Of a DNA stretch of 64,000 nt, positions 1-7,677 are shown piece after piece. A program made the translations under genes and the position numbers. Source of the stretch: Prevotella heparinolytica. Its GTDB lineage: Bacteria > Bacteroidota > Bacteroidia > Bacteroidales > Bacteroidaceae. Each line of letters starts with the position of its first letter. Positions within the stretch are counted from its first letter, which is position 1. The stretch lies in assembly GCF_004342845.1 (NCBI RefSeq), contig NZ_SLXB01000006.1, forward strand, positions 89,499 to 153,498. Direction: 5' to 3'. Below the pieces are notes generated by a model, which saw nothing but the letters and a program-made list of their open reading frames with translations, searched no databases and was not told the DNA's origin.

Positions 1-1158
1 GCAGAAGTGGGTAACTCTCTTGAACCTTATCAGCTTTACAATACTTACTCCATCGGTCAGGCACCAGATAATACAACGACTGTATCTCAGGATAAGGTTT
101 TGTATAACAGCAATGTACGCTCGGAGTTAATCAAGTCGTGGGAATTCGGAGCAGAGATACGTTTCTTCAACAATCGTTTGGGATTCGATTTCTCATGGTA
201 TAAATCGAATGCTACCCGCCAGTTGATTAATTTGCCGATGGATAACCTTTCCGGTTATGAAAAACGTAAGGTGAATGCCGGAAATATCGAGAACAAGGGC
301 TTTGAGTTGATGGTAAACGCTCGTCCGATAGAGTTGAAGAACGGTTTCAGCTGGGATTTGATGGTGAACTTCTCTGCCAATAAAAACCGTATCATCGAAC
401 TCTATAAGACAGCCGATGAGGAAGTCACTCTTTATCCCTTGGGTGGTTACGACAACTTGCAGGTATATGCCACTGCCGGAGGCAACTACGGAGAAATCTG
501 GGGAACCGTGCTGAAGCGTGTCACTGATGAGAAATCGCCTTACTACGGTAAGCTGATCACTCAAAACGGATTGCCTACGGCAACCACCGAGAAACAAAAA
601 ATTGGAGATCAGCAACCGGACGCTTTATTAGGTATCAGTTCCACCTTTAATTATAAGGGATGGTCGTTGAACTTCCTGATCGATTCTCGTTTCGGTGGCG
701 ATATCTTCTCGGGTACTCACCAAACGATGCAGGCGGCAGGTACGTCCAACAAGACCGTGGTCAACGGCGAGCGTCCCCAAATGGTGGTGGATGGTGTATT
801 CGTAAACGAAAAGGGAGAATATGAGAAAAACACCACTGAAATCTCTACACAACAATATTGGAATGCTGTGGCAGGAGGAAACCTCGGTGTGGGCGAAATC
901 AATATTTATAGCGCTACCAATATCCGTTTGCGTAATTTAGGATTGTCTTATACTTTCAGCAAGCAACAATTAAAGAGAACTCCTTTCACACAATTAAAAT
1001 TGGGCGTTTCTTGCAACAACGTATGGATGTTGAAGAGCCACATGAACGGTATAGACCCCGAATCTATCTATGCTACAAGCACCAATGCCACAGGATTTGA
1101 GTATGGTAGCTCGCCTACTTCACGCACTTATCTGTTTAATGTTACTTTCGGATTCTAA
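1..1158 (+). CDS. SusC/RagA-type TonB-linked outer membrane receptor, 3' part only
   Basis: The reading frame is open from the first base of the window, so the 5' end lies outside it; 385 residues are visible. SusC proteins are 22-stranded beta barrels in the outer membrane that import glycan fragments using TonB energy. What is seen is the barrel half: alternating aromatic and polar strands, ending in an aromatic-rich last strand (TYLFNVTFGF) that fits recognition by the barrel-assembly machinery. A SusD gene follows after 19 bp in the same direction, which is the classic SusC/SusD pairing. The plug domain and TonB box are not in the window, so substrate cannot be judged from this gene. Family assignment is firm. 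Confidence 0.93.
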   Translation, partial: AEVGNSLEPYQLYNTYSIGQAPDNTTTVSQDKVLYNSNVRSELIKSWEFGAEIRFFNNRLGFDFSWYKSNATRQLINLPMDNLSGYEKRKVNAGNIENKGFELMVNARPIELKNGFSWDLMVNFSANKNRIIELYKTADEEVTLYPLGGYDNLQVYATAGGNYGEIWGTVLKRVTDEKSPYYGKLITQNGLPTATTEKQKIGDQQPDALLGISSTFNYKGWSLNFLIDSRFGGDIFSGTHQTMQAAGTSNKTVVNGERPQMVVDGVFVNEKGEYEKNTTEISTQQYWNAVAGGNLGVGEINIYSATNIRLRNLGLSYTFSKQQLKRTPFTQLKLGVSCNNVWMLKSHMNGIDPESIYATSTNATGFEYGSSPTSRTYLFNVTFGF

Positions 1159-1177
1159 ACTAAATACATTTGCGAAT

Positions 1178-3112
1178 ATGAAAAACTATAAATATCCATT
1201 ATATGCGCTTCCCGTCGGACTGTTTGCGTTGGCCTCATGTTCCGACTTTGAAGAAGTAAACACCAACCCAACAGCAGCTAATATCGAACAGGTTCGTATT
1301 GAGTATGCCATCAATAAGTCTATTACCGGAACTCAGCAGAATCCAGAAGTGGCGGAGCGTTGCTTTGTGCTGAACTGGCAGACGGCGGCACGCCAAGTCG
1401 ACCCGAATACAAACGGAGGTCTTCCGGTTGGCGAATACAACGACGACTGGATTAGCAATTATTATTCACACTATGCAAGTTGGATGTCGCCTATTGTACT
1501 TGCTATCAACTTGGCCGAAGAAAAGATGAAAGGTGAACTGAATTCACACGAAGCCCAAGTGATACCCAATATGAAAGAAGTGGCCCGTATCTGGCGGGTA
1601 TATCTGATGAGCGAGTTTACCGACAGCTTCGGAGCCATGCCCATTGAGGCTTTCGCAGGAAAAAACCCGAAGTTTAATTCTTGCAAAGAAGTCTATTACT
1701 TTATGCTGGATGAACTGAAAGATGCTGCAAGTAAGATTAAGACTGATGTAAAAGCCGATGACAAGGAAAAAGAGTGCGACCGCGCTTATAAATTCGACTT
1801 CGGCAAGTGGGTGAAGTATGCCAACTCCATGCGTATGCGCTTGGCAATGCGCCTTTCCGAAGTAGATGCCGCCAAAGCCAAAGCTGAATTTGAGGATGCG
1901 GCTAAAGGTGCTTACATCTCCGAGAGTGGTGATAACTTCACGGTTAAGGAACAACCGGGATGGGATGATCTGACAGGTGTCATGACGCGCGAATGGGACT
2001 ACTTCCCACTTTCGGCCACGATGAATAACCTGCTCGTCGGTCTGGGAGGTATCACATCAGACGAACAGCTTGCCGGTAAGAATGATTTGCTGGCTCGTAT
2101 CAAGCCGGCCGATTACATGGGTGTGCAGTACACCAACCATTATGCTTTGACAACGAACGATCCGGCTAAGGGATTTTGGTTCGATGGCTTGCATAAGGTA
2201 ATTGATCCGCGTGCTTATAAACTCTTCTCTATTCCCGGCAATTTTGATGATGCCAACTATTGTAAGTATCCTTCATGGAACTCGAACCACAAAGTAGTGA
2301 AACGTAAACTGCTGAAGGATAAAGACGATGCTGACGGATTGGTGGAATTGGATGCCACGTTTACGTGGAATACTGCCGCTTGCGGTGAGTGGGGCGATAA
2401 AGGCTCATTGAACAAGATGTATTATTGGCCTTGGGCTATCCCGCATTTGGTCTTGAAATATCGTAAGAGTGAAAATTCCCGTATCTTCTTTGCCTCTTGG
2501 GAGTCTTACTTCCTGCTGGCCGAAGCGGCTCTGAAAGGCTGGAGCGTTCCTATGGGCGCCAAGGCTGCTTATGAGCAGGGTGTACGCGAGAGCTTCGCAT
2601 ATCATGGTGTGGGTGGCTTTGCCGACGCTTATTTGGCATCGGAGGACTATAATAATGTAGGAACTTCCGTAAAATGGGAACACGTGGCCGAACCGGCAGC
2701 GACCAAAACCATGAAGATGGTGAATGGATATACCAAAGCAGAATCGACCTATACCTTTACCTATCCTGTGGCTTCGGAAACGCTGTATGGCAAGGCATTG
2801 AACGACCATCTGACAAAGATTATCACGCAGAAATACATTGCACAAATGCCATGGTTACCCTTGGAAGCATGGAACGATCAGCGCAGATTGGGTTTGCCTT
2901 TCTTTGAGACTCCGGCTGTAGAACAGGCCATTCGTACGATGCCCAGTCTCAATGCCTCCAACTACATGAAGCAGACGACGAAGTTCTTCCCGCAACGCTT
3001 GAAATTCCCGTCGGGTTTGGAAAACAGCAGTCCCGAAGGTTACAAACAGGCCGTGCAATTGCTTGGAGGACTTGACGATGTGTTCACTCCGCTATGGTGG
3101 GCTAAAAAGTAA
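1178..3112 (+). CDS. SusD/RagB-type glycan-binding outer membrane lipoprotein
   Basis: A 644-residue SusD-like lipoprotein, the lid subunit that sits on the SusC barrel and captures oligosaccharides at the cell surface. The start at 1178 was chosen because it gives a lipoprotein signal ending in LASC, with the lipidated cysteine at residue 21; an in-frame upstream extension into the SusC gene lacks any signal. Residues after the cysteine (SDFEE) are acidic, matching the Bacteroides surface-export signature. The NTNPT segment near the N terminus and the long helical body rich in Trp and Tyr resemble the SusD-like 2 subgroup. It follows the SusC gene by 19 bp and is surely cotranscribed with it. 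Ligand unknown; the downstream fucosidase hints at fucosylated glycans. Confidence 0.93.
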   Translation: MKNYKYPLYALPVGLFALASCSDFEEVNTNPTAANIEQVRIEYAINKSITGTQQNPEVAERCFVLNWQTAARQVDPNTNGGLPVGEYNDDWISNYYSHYASWMSPIVLAINLAEEKMKGELNSHEAQVIPNMKEVARIWRVYLMSEFTDSFGAMPIEAFAGKNPKFNSCKEVYYFMLDELKDAASKIKTDVKADDKEKECDRAYKFDFGKWVKYANSMRMRLAMRLSEVDAAKAKAEFEDAAKGAYISESGDNFTVKEQPGWDDLTGVMTREWDYFPLSATMNNLLVGLGGITSDEQLAGKNDLLARIKPADYMGVQYTNHYALTTNDPAKGFWFDGLHKVIDPRAYKLFSIPGNFDDANYCKYPSWNSNHKVVKRKLLKDKDDADGLVELDATFTWNTAACGEWGDKGSLNKMYYWPWAIPHLVLKYRKSENSRIFFASWESYFLLAEAALKGWSVPMGAKAAYEQGVRESFAYHGVGGFADAYLASEDYNNVGTSVKWEHVAEPAATKTMKMVNGYTKAESTYTFTYPVASETLYGKALNDHLTKIITQKYIAQMPWLPLEAWNDQRRLGLPFFETPAVEQAIRTMPSLNASNYMKQTTKFFPQRLKFPSGLENSSPEGYKQAVQLLGGLDDVFTPLWWAKK

Positions 3113-3120
3113 GAAGACTG

Positions 3121-3251
3121 AAGTGTCCCCCGGAAAGTTGGACGTTAAATAAACGCTAATTATTTAAATCTCTATAGTAGTGAGCTCGGTATTGTACCGG
3201 GCTCATTCTGAAATGCACCCCAAAAGTTGGACATAATACTTTTGGGGTGCA
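3121..3251. mobile_element. Possible IS3-type insertion-sequence end remnants
   Basis: Two copies of AAAGTTGGAC occur in the same orientation at 3134-3143 and 3223-3232, each preceded by a C-rich stretch (TGTCCCCCGG and GCACCCCA). This wording resembles the terminal repeats I know from IS3-family elements. The second copy lies in a perfect 14-bp inverted repeat, 3214-3227 against 3238-3251, with a 10-base loop. No transposase reading frame is present between or beside them. Either a decayed element or a small non-coding derivative is possible. The family call rests on memory of end sequences only. Confidence 0.35.
3181..3205 (+). terminator. Hairpin after the SusC/SusD pair
   Basis: An 11-bp stem (TGAGCTCGGTA pairing with TACCGGGCTCA, one G-T pair) closes a 3-base loop. 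It lies about 70 bp past the SusD stop. Only a weak T-rich stretch follows, so it may end or stabilise the susCD transcript rather than be a textbook terminator. Confidence 0.55.
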
Positions 3252-3282
3252 CTTCATGGAGATGGAGGAGACGGAAAAGCAG

Positions 3283-3408
3283 CACACCTTATGCGCCGTA
3301 ACATGAGGGCGGAGCGAGGCTAAGGTGTGGGCTTATGAGCGGTAAAGTGTGGGCTTACGGACGATGAAGTGTGAGCTTACAGGCGGTGAAGTGTGGAAGT
3401 GACTATCT
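3283..3408 (+). repeat. 22-bp tandem array A (GTGTGG units)
   Basis: Four imperfect units carry the core AAGTGTGGGCTTA. The GTGTGG/A motif starts at 3325, 3347, 3369 and 3391, exactly 22 bp apart. One unit in the opposite orientation (CACACCTTA, 3283-3291) faces the first forward unit (TAAGGTGTG, 3321-3329). The array lies between the SusD gene and the fucosidase, about 45 bp upstream of the putative fucosidase promoter. No coding sense is seen. The same unit occurs inverted near the right end of the window. Confidence 0.85.
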
Positions 3409-3451
3409 GTGATTTGTAAAGCAGATGTGCGGCGGTATCAGAAAAAAACAG

Positions 3452-3459
3452 TACGTTTG
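3452..3459 (+). promoter_or_regulatory. Putative -7 promoter element of the fucosidase gene
   Basis: TACGTTTG matches the Bacteroides -7 consensus TAnnTTTG and lies 37 bp before the start codon. No good TTTG -33 element is found at the usual 19-21 bp spacing, so an activator may be needed or this may be chance. Confidence 0.35.
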
Positions 3460-3496
3460 TATATCCTTTAAAAATATGTAGTAAAAAGAATCTGTT

Positions 3497-6010
3497 ATGA
3501 AAAAACTTCTTCTCTCCTCATTGGTTACAGTGGCTTTCTGCTGTTCGTATCCTTTGTATGTGTTCTCATCGGTTCCGACCGATAGTTACAACCATATGCT
3601 CTACTACACGGCTCCCGCTTCCATTTGGGAAGAAACGCTTCCGCTGGGCAACGGCAGGCTCGGCATGATGCCGGACGGCGGGGTGCGGCGCGAGCGTATT
3701 GTGTTGAACGAGATTTCCCTTTGGAACGGTTCGGAGGCCGACTACGGCAACCCCGATGCGGCAAAGAGCCTGCCTGCCATTCGCCGGTTGTTGTTCGAGG
3801 GGAAAAATCGCGAGGCGCAGGAACTGATGTACAGCAGCTTTGTTCCCAAGAAAGGAGAGGCGGACAAAAGATATGGAACTTACCAGATATTGGCTAACCT
3901 CGACTTGGAGTTCGATTACCCTTTGCTGAACGCCAAGGCGGAAGGGAAAGTTGCCGTTACGGCACAATCCGATGTCCGTCCGGTGGACTATCGCCGGGGG
4001 CTGAATCTGCGTGATGCCTTGGCTTATACAGCTTTTACGCTGAACGATGTAGCTTATCGGCGCGAATATTTTATTTCTCGCGACAAGGATGTCATGCTGA
4101 TACACCTGACGGCTGGACGTAAAGAGGCTTTGAATTTCTCCGCCCGTTTGAGTCGTCCGGAACGTGCCGCTGTCACCATCGAAGGGAATACGCTCCTGAT
4201 GAATGGGATGCTCGACAGCGGTCTGCCCGGCAAGGATGGAATGAAATTCCGTGTTGCCATGCGGCTTGTCTCGAAAGGAGGCGAACAGGCAATCGACCCC
4301 GAACGGGGAATAGCTTTGAAGAACGGGCAGGAGGCTTGGCTGGTGATTTCGGCAACCACCTCTTATGAAGCGGCAGGTACCGACTTTCCCGGAGAACGCT
4401 ATGCCTCGGTCTGCGACAGGCTGCTGGATGGAGTAGCGCCTTCCGGCTCTTCATTCTCCAAACTGAACGCGAAACTGGAACGGACGATGAAAAAAGAAAC
4501 GGCTCATCGCTCGCTTTACGACCGTGTTTCGCTTACCTTGCCCGCCACGGAAGACGATGCGCTTCCCACCAATGAGCGTATCCTCCGTTTTGAGCAGAAA
4601 GAATCTCCCGGACTGGCCGCTTTGTATTATAACTACGGACGCTATCTGCTCATCGGCAGTACCCGTCCCGGCAGCCTGCCCCCCAACTTGCAAGGGCTTT
4701 GGGCAAACACGTTGCAGACTCCATGGAACGGCGACTATCATACCAACATCAATATCCAGATGAATCACTGGCCGTTGGAGCAGGCAGGTCTTTCCGAACT
4801 CTATGGCCCGCTCACCACTTTGGTGGAGCGTCTCTTGCCTTCGGGTAAAAAGACAGCCGTCACTTTCTACGGAGACAAGGCCGAAGGCTGGGTACTCCAC
4901 ATGATGACAAACGTCTGGAACTATACAGCTCCCGGCGAGCATCCGTCTTGGGGGGCAACCAACACCGGAGGGGCATGGCTTTGCGCCCATCTGTGGGAAC
5001 ACTATCTTTATACGCAGGATAAGGAATACTTGCAACGCATTTATCCGATTCAGAAAGGCGCTGCCGACTTCTTCCGTTCCACGATGGTGCGTGAGCCGGG
5101 GAACGGATGGCTGGTCACCGCTCCCACCTCTTCGCCCGAGAATAGCTTCTACATGCCCGGAGACAGTCTGACGCCCGTCAGCATCTGCATGGGGCCTACA
5201 ATGGACGTGCAACTGCTGACAGAGCTCTACTATAACGTTATTGTTGCTGCCCTTACGCTGAACCGTGATGCGGACTACGTGAAGAAGCTGGAAGCCGACC
5301 TGAAAGAGTTTCCGCCTATGATTATCAGCAAGGACGGATACCTGCAAGAGTGGCTGGAAGATTATAGGGAAGCTGAGGTACATCATCGACACGTTTCCCA
5401 TCTATACGGTCTGCATCCCGGAAACCTCATCTCTCCGGCCAGGTCACCCAAGCTGGCCGATGCATGCCGTGTCACATTGAATCGCCGTGGCGATGGAGGT
5501 ACGGGATGGAGCCGTGCGTGGAAGATTAACTTCTGGGCTCGTCTGGGCGATGGCAACCGTGCGTGGAAGCTTTTCAAGAGCCTGTTGCAACCGGCAGTAA
5601 ACGCCAAGACAGGACGGCATGGCAGTGGCACTTTCCCCAATCTCTTCTGCTCGCACCAGCCTTTCCAAATAGATGGGAACTTTGGTGGTGCTGCCGGAAT
5701 CGGTGAGATGCTTTTGCAGAGCCATGAGGGTTTCATCAATCTATTGCCCGCTTTGCCCGATGGCTGGGATGCCGGGAGCTTCCGTGGCATGCGAGTGCGC
5801 GGTGGTGCTGCCGTCGACCTCGACTGGAAGGATGGCCGTGCAACGAAAGCCGCCATTACGGCTCTTGCTCCGGGCAGGTTCATCGTGAAGATGCCTGCGG
5901 GAGTAAGTCTTGCAAAGGTGTCGAAGAATGGAGCGGAACTTGATTTCAAGGACGACTCCTTTGCATTGGATTTGAGAGCAGGAGAATCCCTTAAAGTCAC
6001 ATTCTTCTAA
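3497..6010 (+). CDS. GH95-family alpha-L-fucosidase, exported
   Basis: An 837-residue glycoside hydrolase of family 95, which removes alpha-1,2-linked L-fucose (some members act on galactose) by an inverting mechanism. The N terminus is a Sec signal peptide (Lys-Lys then a hydrophobic stretch to about residue 25) with no lipobox, so a periplasmic enzyme is likely. The N-terminal beta domain opens with TAPASIWEETLPLGNGRLG. Catalytic residues known from the Bifidobacterium enzyme have counterparts: Asn417 and Asn419 in HTNINIQMN, Glu548 in SSPENSF, and Asp726 in IDGNFGG. The length is usual for the family. It follows the SusC/SusD pair but is separated by 384 bp with repeats, so it probably has its own promoter. 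Confidence 0.93.
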   Translation: MKKLLLSSLVTVAFCCSYPLYVFSSVPTDSYNHMLYYTAPASIWEETLPLGNGRLGMMPDGGVRRERIVLNEISLWNGSEADYGNPDAAKSLPAIRRLLFEGKNREAQELMYSSFVPKKGEADKRYGTYQILANLDLEFDYPLLNAKAEGKVAVTAQSDVRPVDYRRGLNLRDALAYTAFTLNDVAYRREYFISRDKDVMLIHLTAGRKEALNFSARLSRPERAAVTIEGNTLLMNGMLDSGLPGKDGMKFRVAMRLVSKGGEQAIDPERGIALKNGQEAWLVISATTSYEAAGTDFPGERYASVCDRLLDGVAPSGSSFSKLNAKLERTMKKETAHRSLYDRVSLTLPATEDDALPTNERILRFEQKESPGLAALYYNYGRYLLIGSTRPGSLPPNLQGLWANTLQTPWNGDYHTNINIQMNHWPLEQAGLSELYGPLTTLVERLLPSGKKTAVTFYGDKAEGWVLHMMTNVWNYTAPGEHPSWGATNTGGAWLCAHLWEHYLYTQDKEYLQRIYPIQKGAADFFRSTMVREPGNGWLVTAPTSSPENSFYMPGDSLTPVSICMGPTMDVQLLTELYYNVIVAALTLNRDADYVKKLEADLKEFPPMIISKDGYLQEWLEDYREAEVHHRHVSHLYGLHPGNLISPARSPKLADACRVTLNRRGDGGTGWSRAWKINFWARLGDGNRAWKLFKSLLQPAVNAKTGRHGSGTFPNLFCSHQPFQIDGNFGGAAGIGEMLLQSHEGFINLLPALPDGWDAGSFRGMRVRGGAAVDLDWKDGRATKAAITALAPGRFIVKMPAGVSLAKVSKNGAELDFKDDSFALDLRAGESLKVTFF

Positions 6011-6020
6011 TCCACGGGTC

Positions 6021-6653
6021 ATGGGGTCGGTCACACTTGCCTTGAAGCGTCCTTTCATCTGGTTGCGGCGGTTTCGTCATCGTTGCGGCTACGGGGTGCA
6101 TTCTCCTTTTGCTTTTGATCTGATCACGCAGGTCATTTATGAGAAGGCACCTTATTATAAGTATAAGGATTTAGCGGAGGAAGAAGAAAAACTGGCGCCG
6201 GAGAAAGGCGTATGTTGGGAATATGAGTCGAGAAAGGTGAAACGGCTGCTGTTCCGGTTGGTGAATTACGCCCGGCCCGACACGCTTGTAGACTTTGGAA
6301 CGCTTTCTGCCTCTTCGCTCTATCTGAAGGCCGGAAAAGAAGGTGCGGACTATCTCTCCGCTTCCTCGCTGTCCGAGCTTTTTCTGGAGGCCGGCGTTGC
6401 TGTCGATTTTCTTTATTTACACGATTATCGTCGTGCAGAACTCATGGAAGAAGCATTCGGCATTTGCGCCTCCTGTGCAACGGAGAAATCTCTTTTTGTG
6501 ATTGAAGGCATTCGATACACCCCGCAGATGCGTGTCCTCTGGAAGCAGATCCAAGAAGATGAACGGGTGGGCGTCACTTTCGACCTTTATGATTTGGGCA
6601 TCGTTTTCTTTGACAAGACAAAGATAAAGCAAGACTATATTGTCAATTTTTAA
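6021..6653 (+). CDS. Conserved protein resembling a degenerate SAM-dependent O-methyltransferase
   Basis: A 210-residue cytosolic protein starting 10 bp after the fucosidase stop. An Arg-rich N terminus leads into [13 protein letters not shown], a signature I associate with a conserved Bacteroidales family of unknown function. The rest follows the order of a class I methyltransferase: [13 protein letters not shown] where the SAM loop should be, DFLYLHDYR near the acidic strand 4, then a C-terminal block ([13 protein letters not shown]) seen in O-methyltransferase-like proteins. The expected glycine-rich GxGxG loop is absent, so SAM binding is doubtful. The function is not known. It may be cotranscribed with the fucosidase by proximity alone. 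Confidence 0.75.
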   Translation: MGSVTLALKRPFIWLRRFRHRCGYGVHSPFAFDLITQVIYEKAPYYKYKDLAEEEEKLAPEKGVCWEYESRKVKRLLFRLVNYARPDTLVDFGTLSASSLYLKAGKEGADYLSASSLSELFLEAGVAVDFLYLHDYRRAELMEEAFGICASCATEKSLFVIEGIRYTPQMRVLWKQIQEDERVGVTFDLYDLGIVFFDKTKIKQDYIVNF

Positions 6654-6736
6654 TTATTATCAGAGGCAGGTTGCACAGACTTCTCCATGACTTATCGTCC
6701 GTGTGGCTTACGCTTCTTGCTAAAAATCTATTTTTT

Positions 6737-7300
6737 ATGAAAAAGAGTTTTATTTATACCAAAACCGGAGATAAAGGGACTACTTCCCTTGTAGGCGGAA
6801 CTCGCGTGCCTAAAACGCATATCCGGCTCGAAGCGTATGGAACGGTGGATGAATTGAATTCCAATCTGGGAGTTCTTGCTACATTCCTCTCGGATAAGCA
6901 AGATAGGATGTTCATGCTGCAAGTGCAGGACAAGCTTTTTGCCGTAGGCTCTCATTTGGCTACCGATCGTGAGCAAACCGAACTTAAAACGGCCAGTGTC
7001 GTTCATTGGGAAGATGTGGAGGTTATGGAACGTGAGATTGACCGTTTGGACAATCTGCTTCCATCTTTGTCGGCTTTTATCCTTCCCGGAGGAAGCCGGG
7101 GGAGTGCGGTGTGCCATGTTTGTCGTACTGTGTGCCGTCGTGCCGAACGCCGGATTCTGGCTTTGGCCGAACAGGTTGAAATCTCTTCGGAACTAATGGC
7201 TTATGTAAATCGTTTGTCTGATTATTTGTTCGTTTTGTCTCGCAAGATGAATCAAGATGAGAAAAAAGAAGAAATATTTTGGAATAATCGTTGCAAGTGA
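6737..7300 (+). CDS. PduO-type cob(I)alamin adenosyltransferase
   Basis: A 187-residue enzyme that transfers the adenosyl group of ATP to reduced corrinoid, making adenosylcobalamin. It begins [18 protein letters not shown], the N-terminal ATP-binding signature of the PduO class, followed by [16 protein letters not shown], the conserved Arg-Asp-Glu helix, and PGGS with a [13 protein letters not shown] helix near residue 125. The start at 6737 gives the normal family length of about 190; 22 upstream in-frame codons lack any family sequence. Gut Bacteroides import corrinoids and need such an enzyme for methylmalonyl-CoA mutase. No cobalamin biosynthesis or transport genes lie next to it. Symbols such as pduO or cobO are used for relatives. 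Confidence 0.93.
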   Translation: MKKSFIYTKTGDKGTTSLVGGTRVPKTHIRLEAYGTVDELNSNLGVLATFLSDKQDRMFMLQVQDKLFAVGSHLATDREQTELKTASVVHWEDVEVMEREIDRLDNLLPSLSAFILPGGSRGSAVCHVCRTVCRRAERRILALAEQVEISSELMAYVNRLSDYLFVLSRKMNQDEKKEEIFWNNRCK

Positions 7301-7320
7301 AAGATTTTATTATACTTTTG
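7290..7320 (+). promoter_or_regulatory. Bacteroides-type promoter for the DUF2795 gene
   Basis: TACTTTTG at 7313-7320 is a full match to TAnnTTTG. GTTG at 7290-7293 stands 19 bp upstream in the place of the TTTG -33 element. Transcription would start near 7326, about 45 bases before the start codon. The -33 half overlaps the end of the adenosyltransferase gene. Confidence 0.6.
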
Positions 7321-7369
7321 CCGAAAATTAGAAGTAGGATTTATATTCACCGCTTAAGACTTAGAAACC

Positions 7370-7591
7370 ATGTATTGGACATTGGAATTAGCATCCAAAT
7401 TGGAAGATGCTCCTTGGCCGGCAACCAAGGACGAATTGATAGACTATGCCATGCGTTCAGGTGCTCCGCTTGAAGTAATTGAGAATTTGCAGGAAATGGA
7501 GGATGAGGGCGAAATCTATGAAAGTATAGAAGATATTTGGCCTGATTATCCAAGTAAAGAAGACTTCTTTTTCAACGAGGAAGAATATTGA
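7370..7591 (+). CDS. DUF2795 family small acidic protein
   Basis: A 73-residue acidic protein with the sequence pattern of DUF2795: an N-terminal TLELASKLEDAPWPATKDELIDYA block, then a helix (PLEVIENLQEM), and an acidic tail ending FFFNEEEY. The family is widespread in Bacteroidetes and its function is unknown. There is no signal peptide or membrane segment, so it is expected in the cytosol. It has a good promoter of its own just upstream and stands 69 bp after the adenosyltransferase gene. Family membership is from recall of the pattern. Confidence 0.85.
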   Translation: MYWTLELASKLEDAPWPATKDELIDYAMRSGAPLEVIENLQEMEDEGEIYESIEDIWPDYPSKEDFFFNEEEY

Positions 7592-7677
7592 TAAGCCTTG
7601 AAATGACAGGCTTACTGCCTGCAGGCGGTGAAGTTCTGAAAAAAACAAAGGAAAGGTAGTTCTACGACTGTTATGTT

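Noticed and set aside
4451..5401. 316-codon minus-strand frame inside the GH95 gene
   Set aside because: Antisense shadow of a well-supported enzyme gene, Cys and His rich with no recognisable motif.
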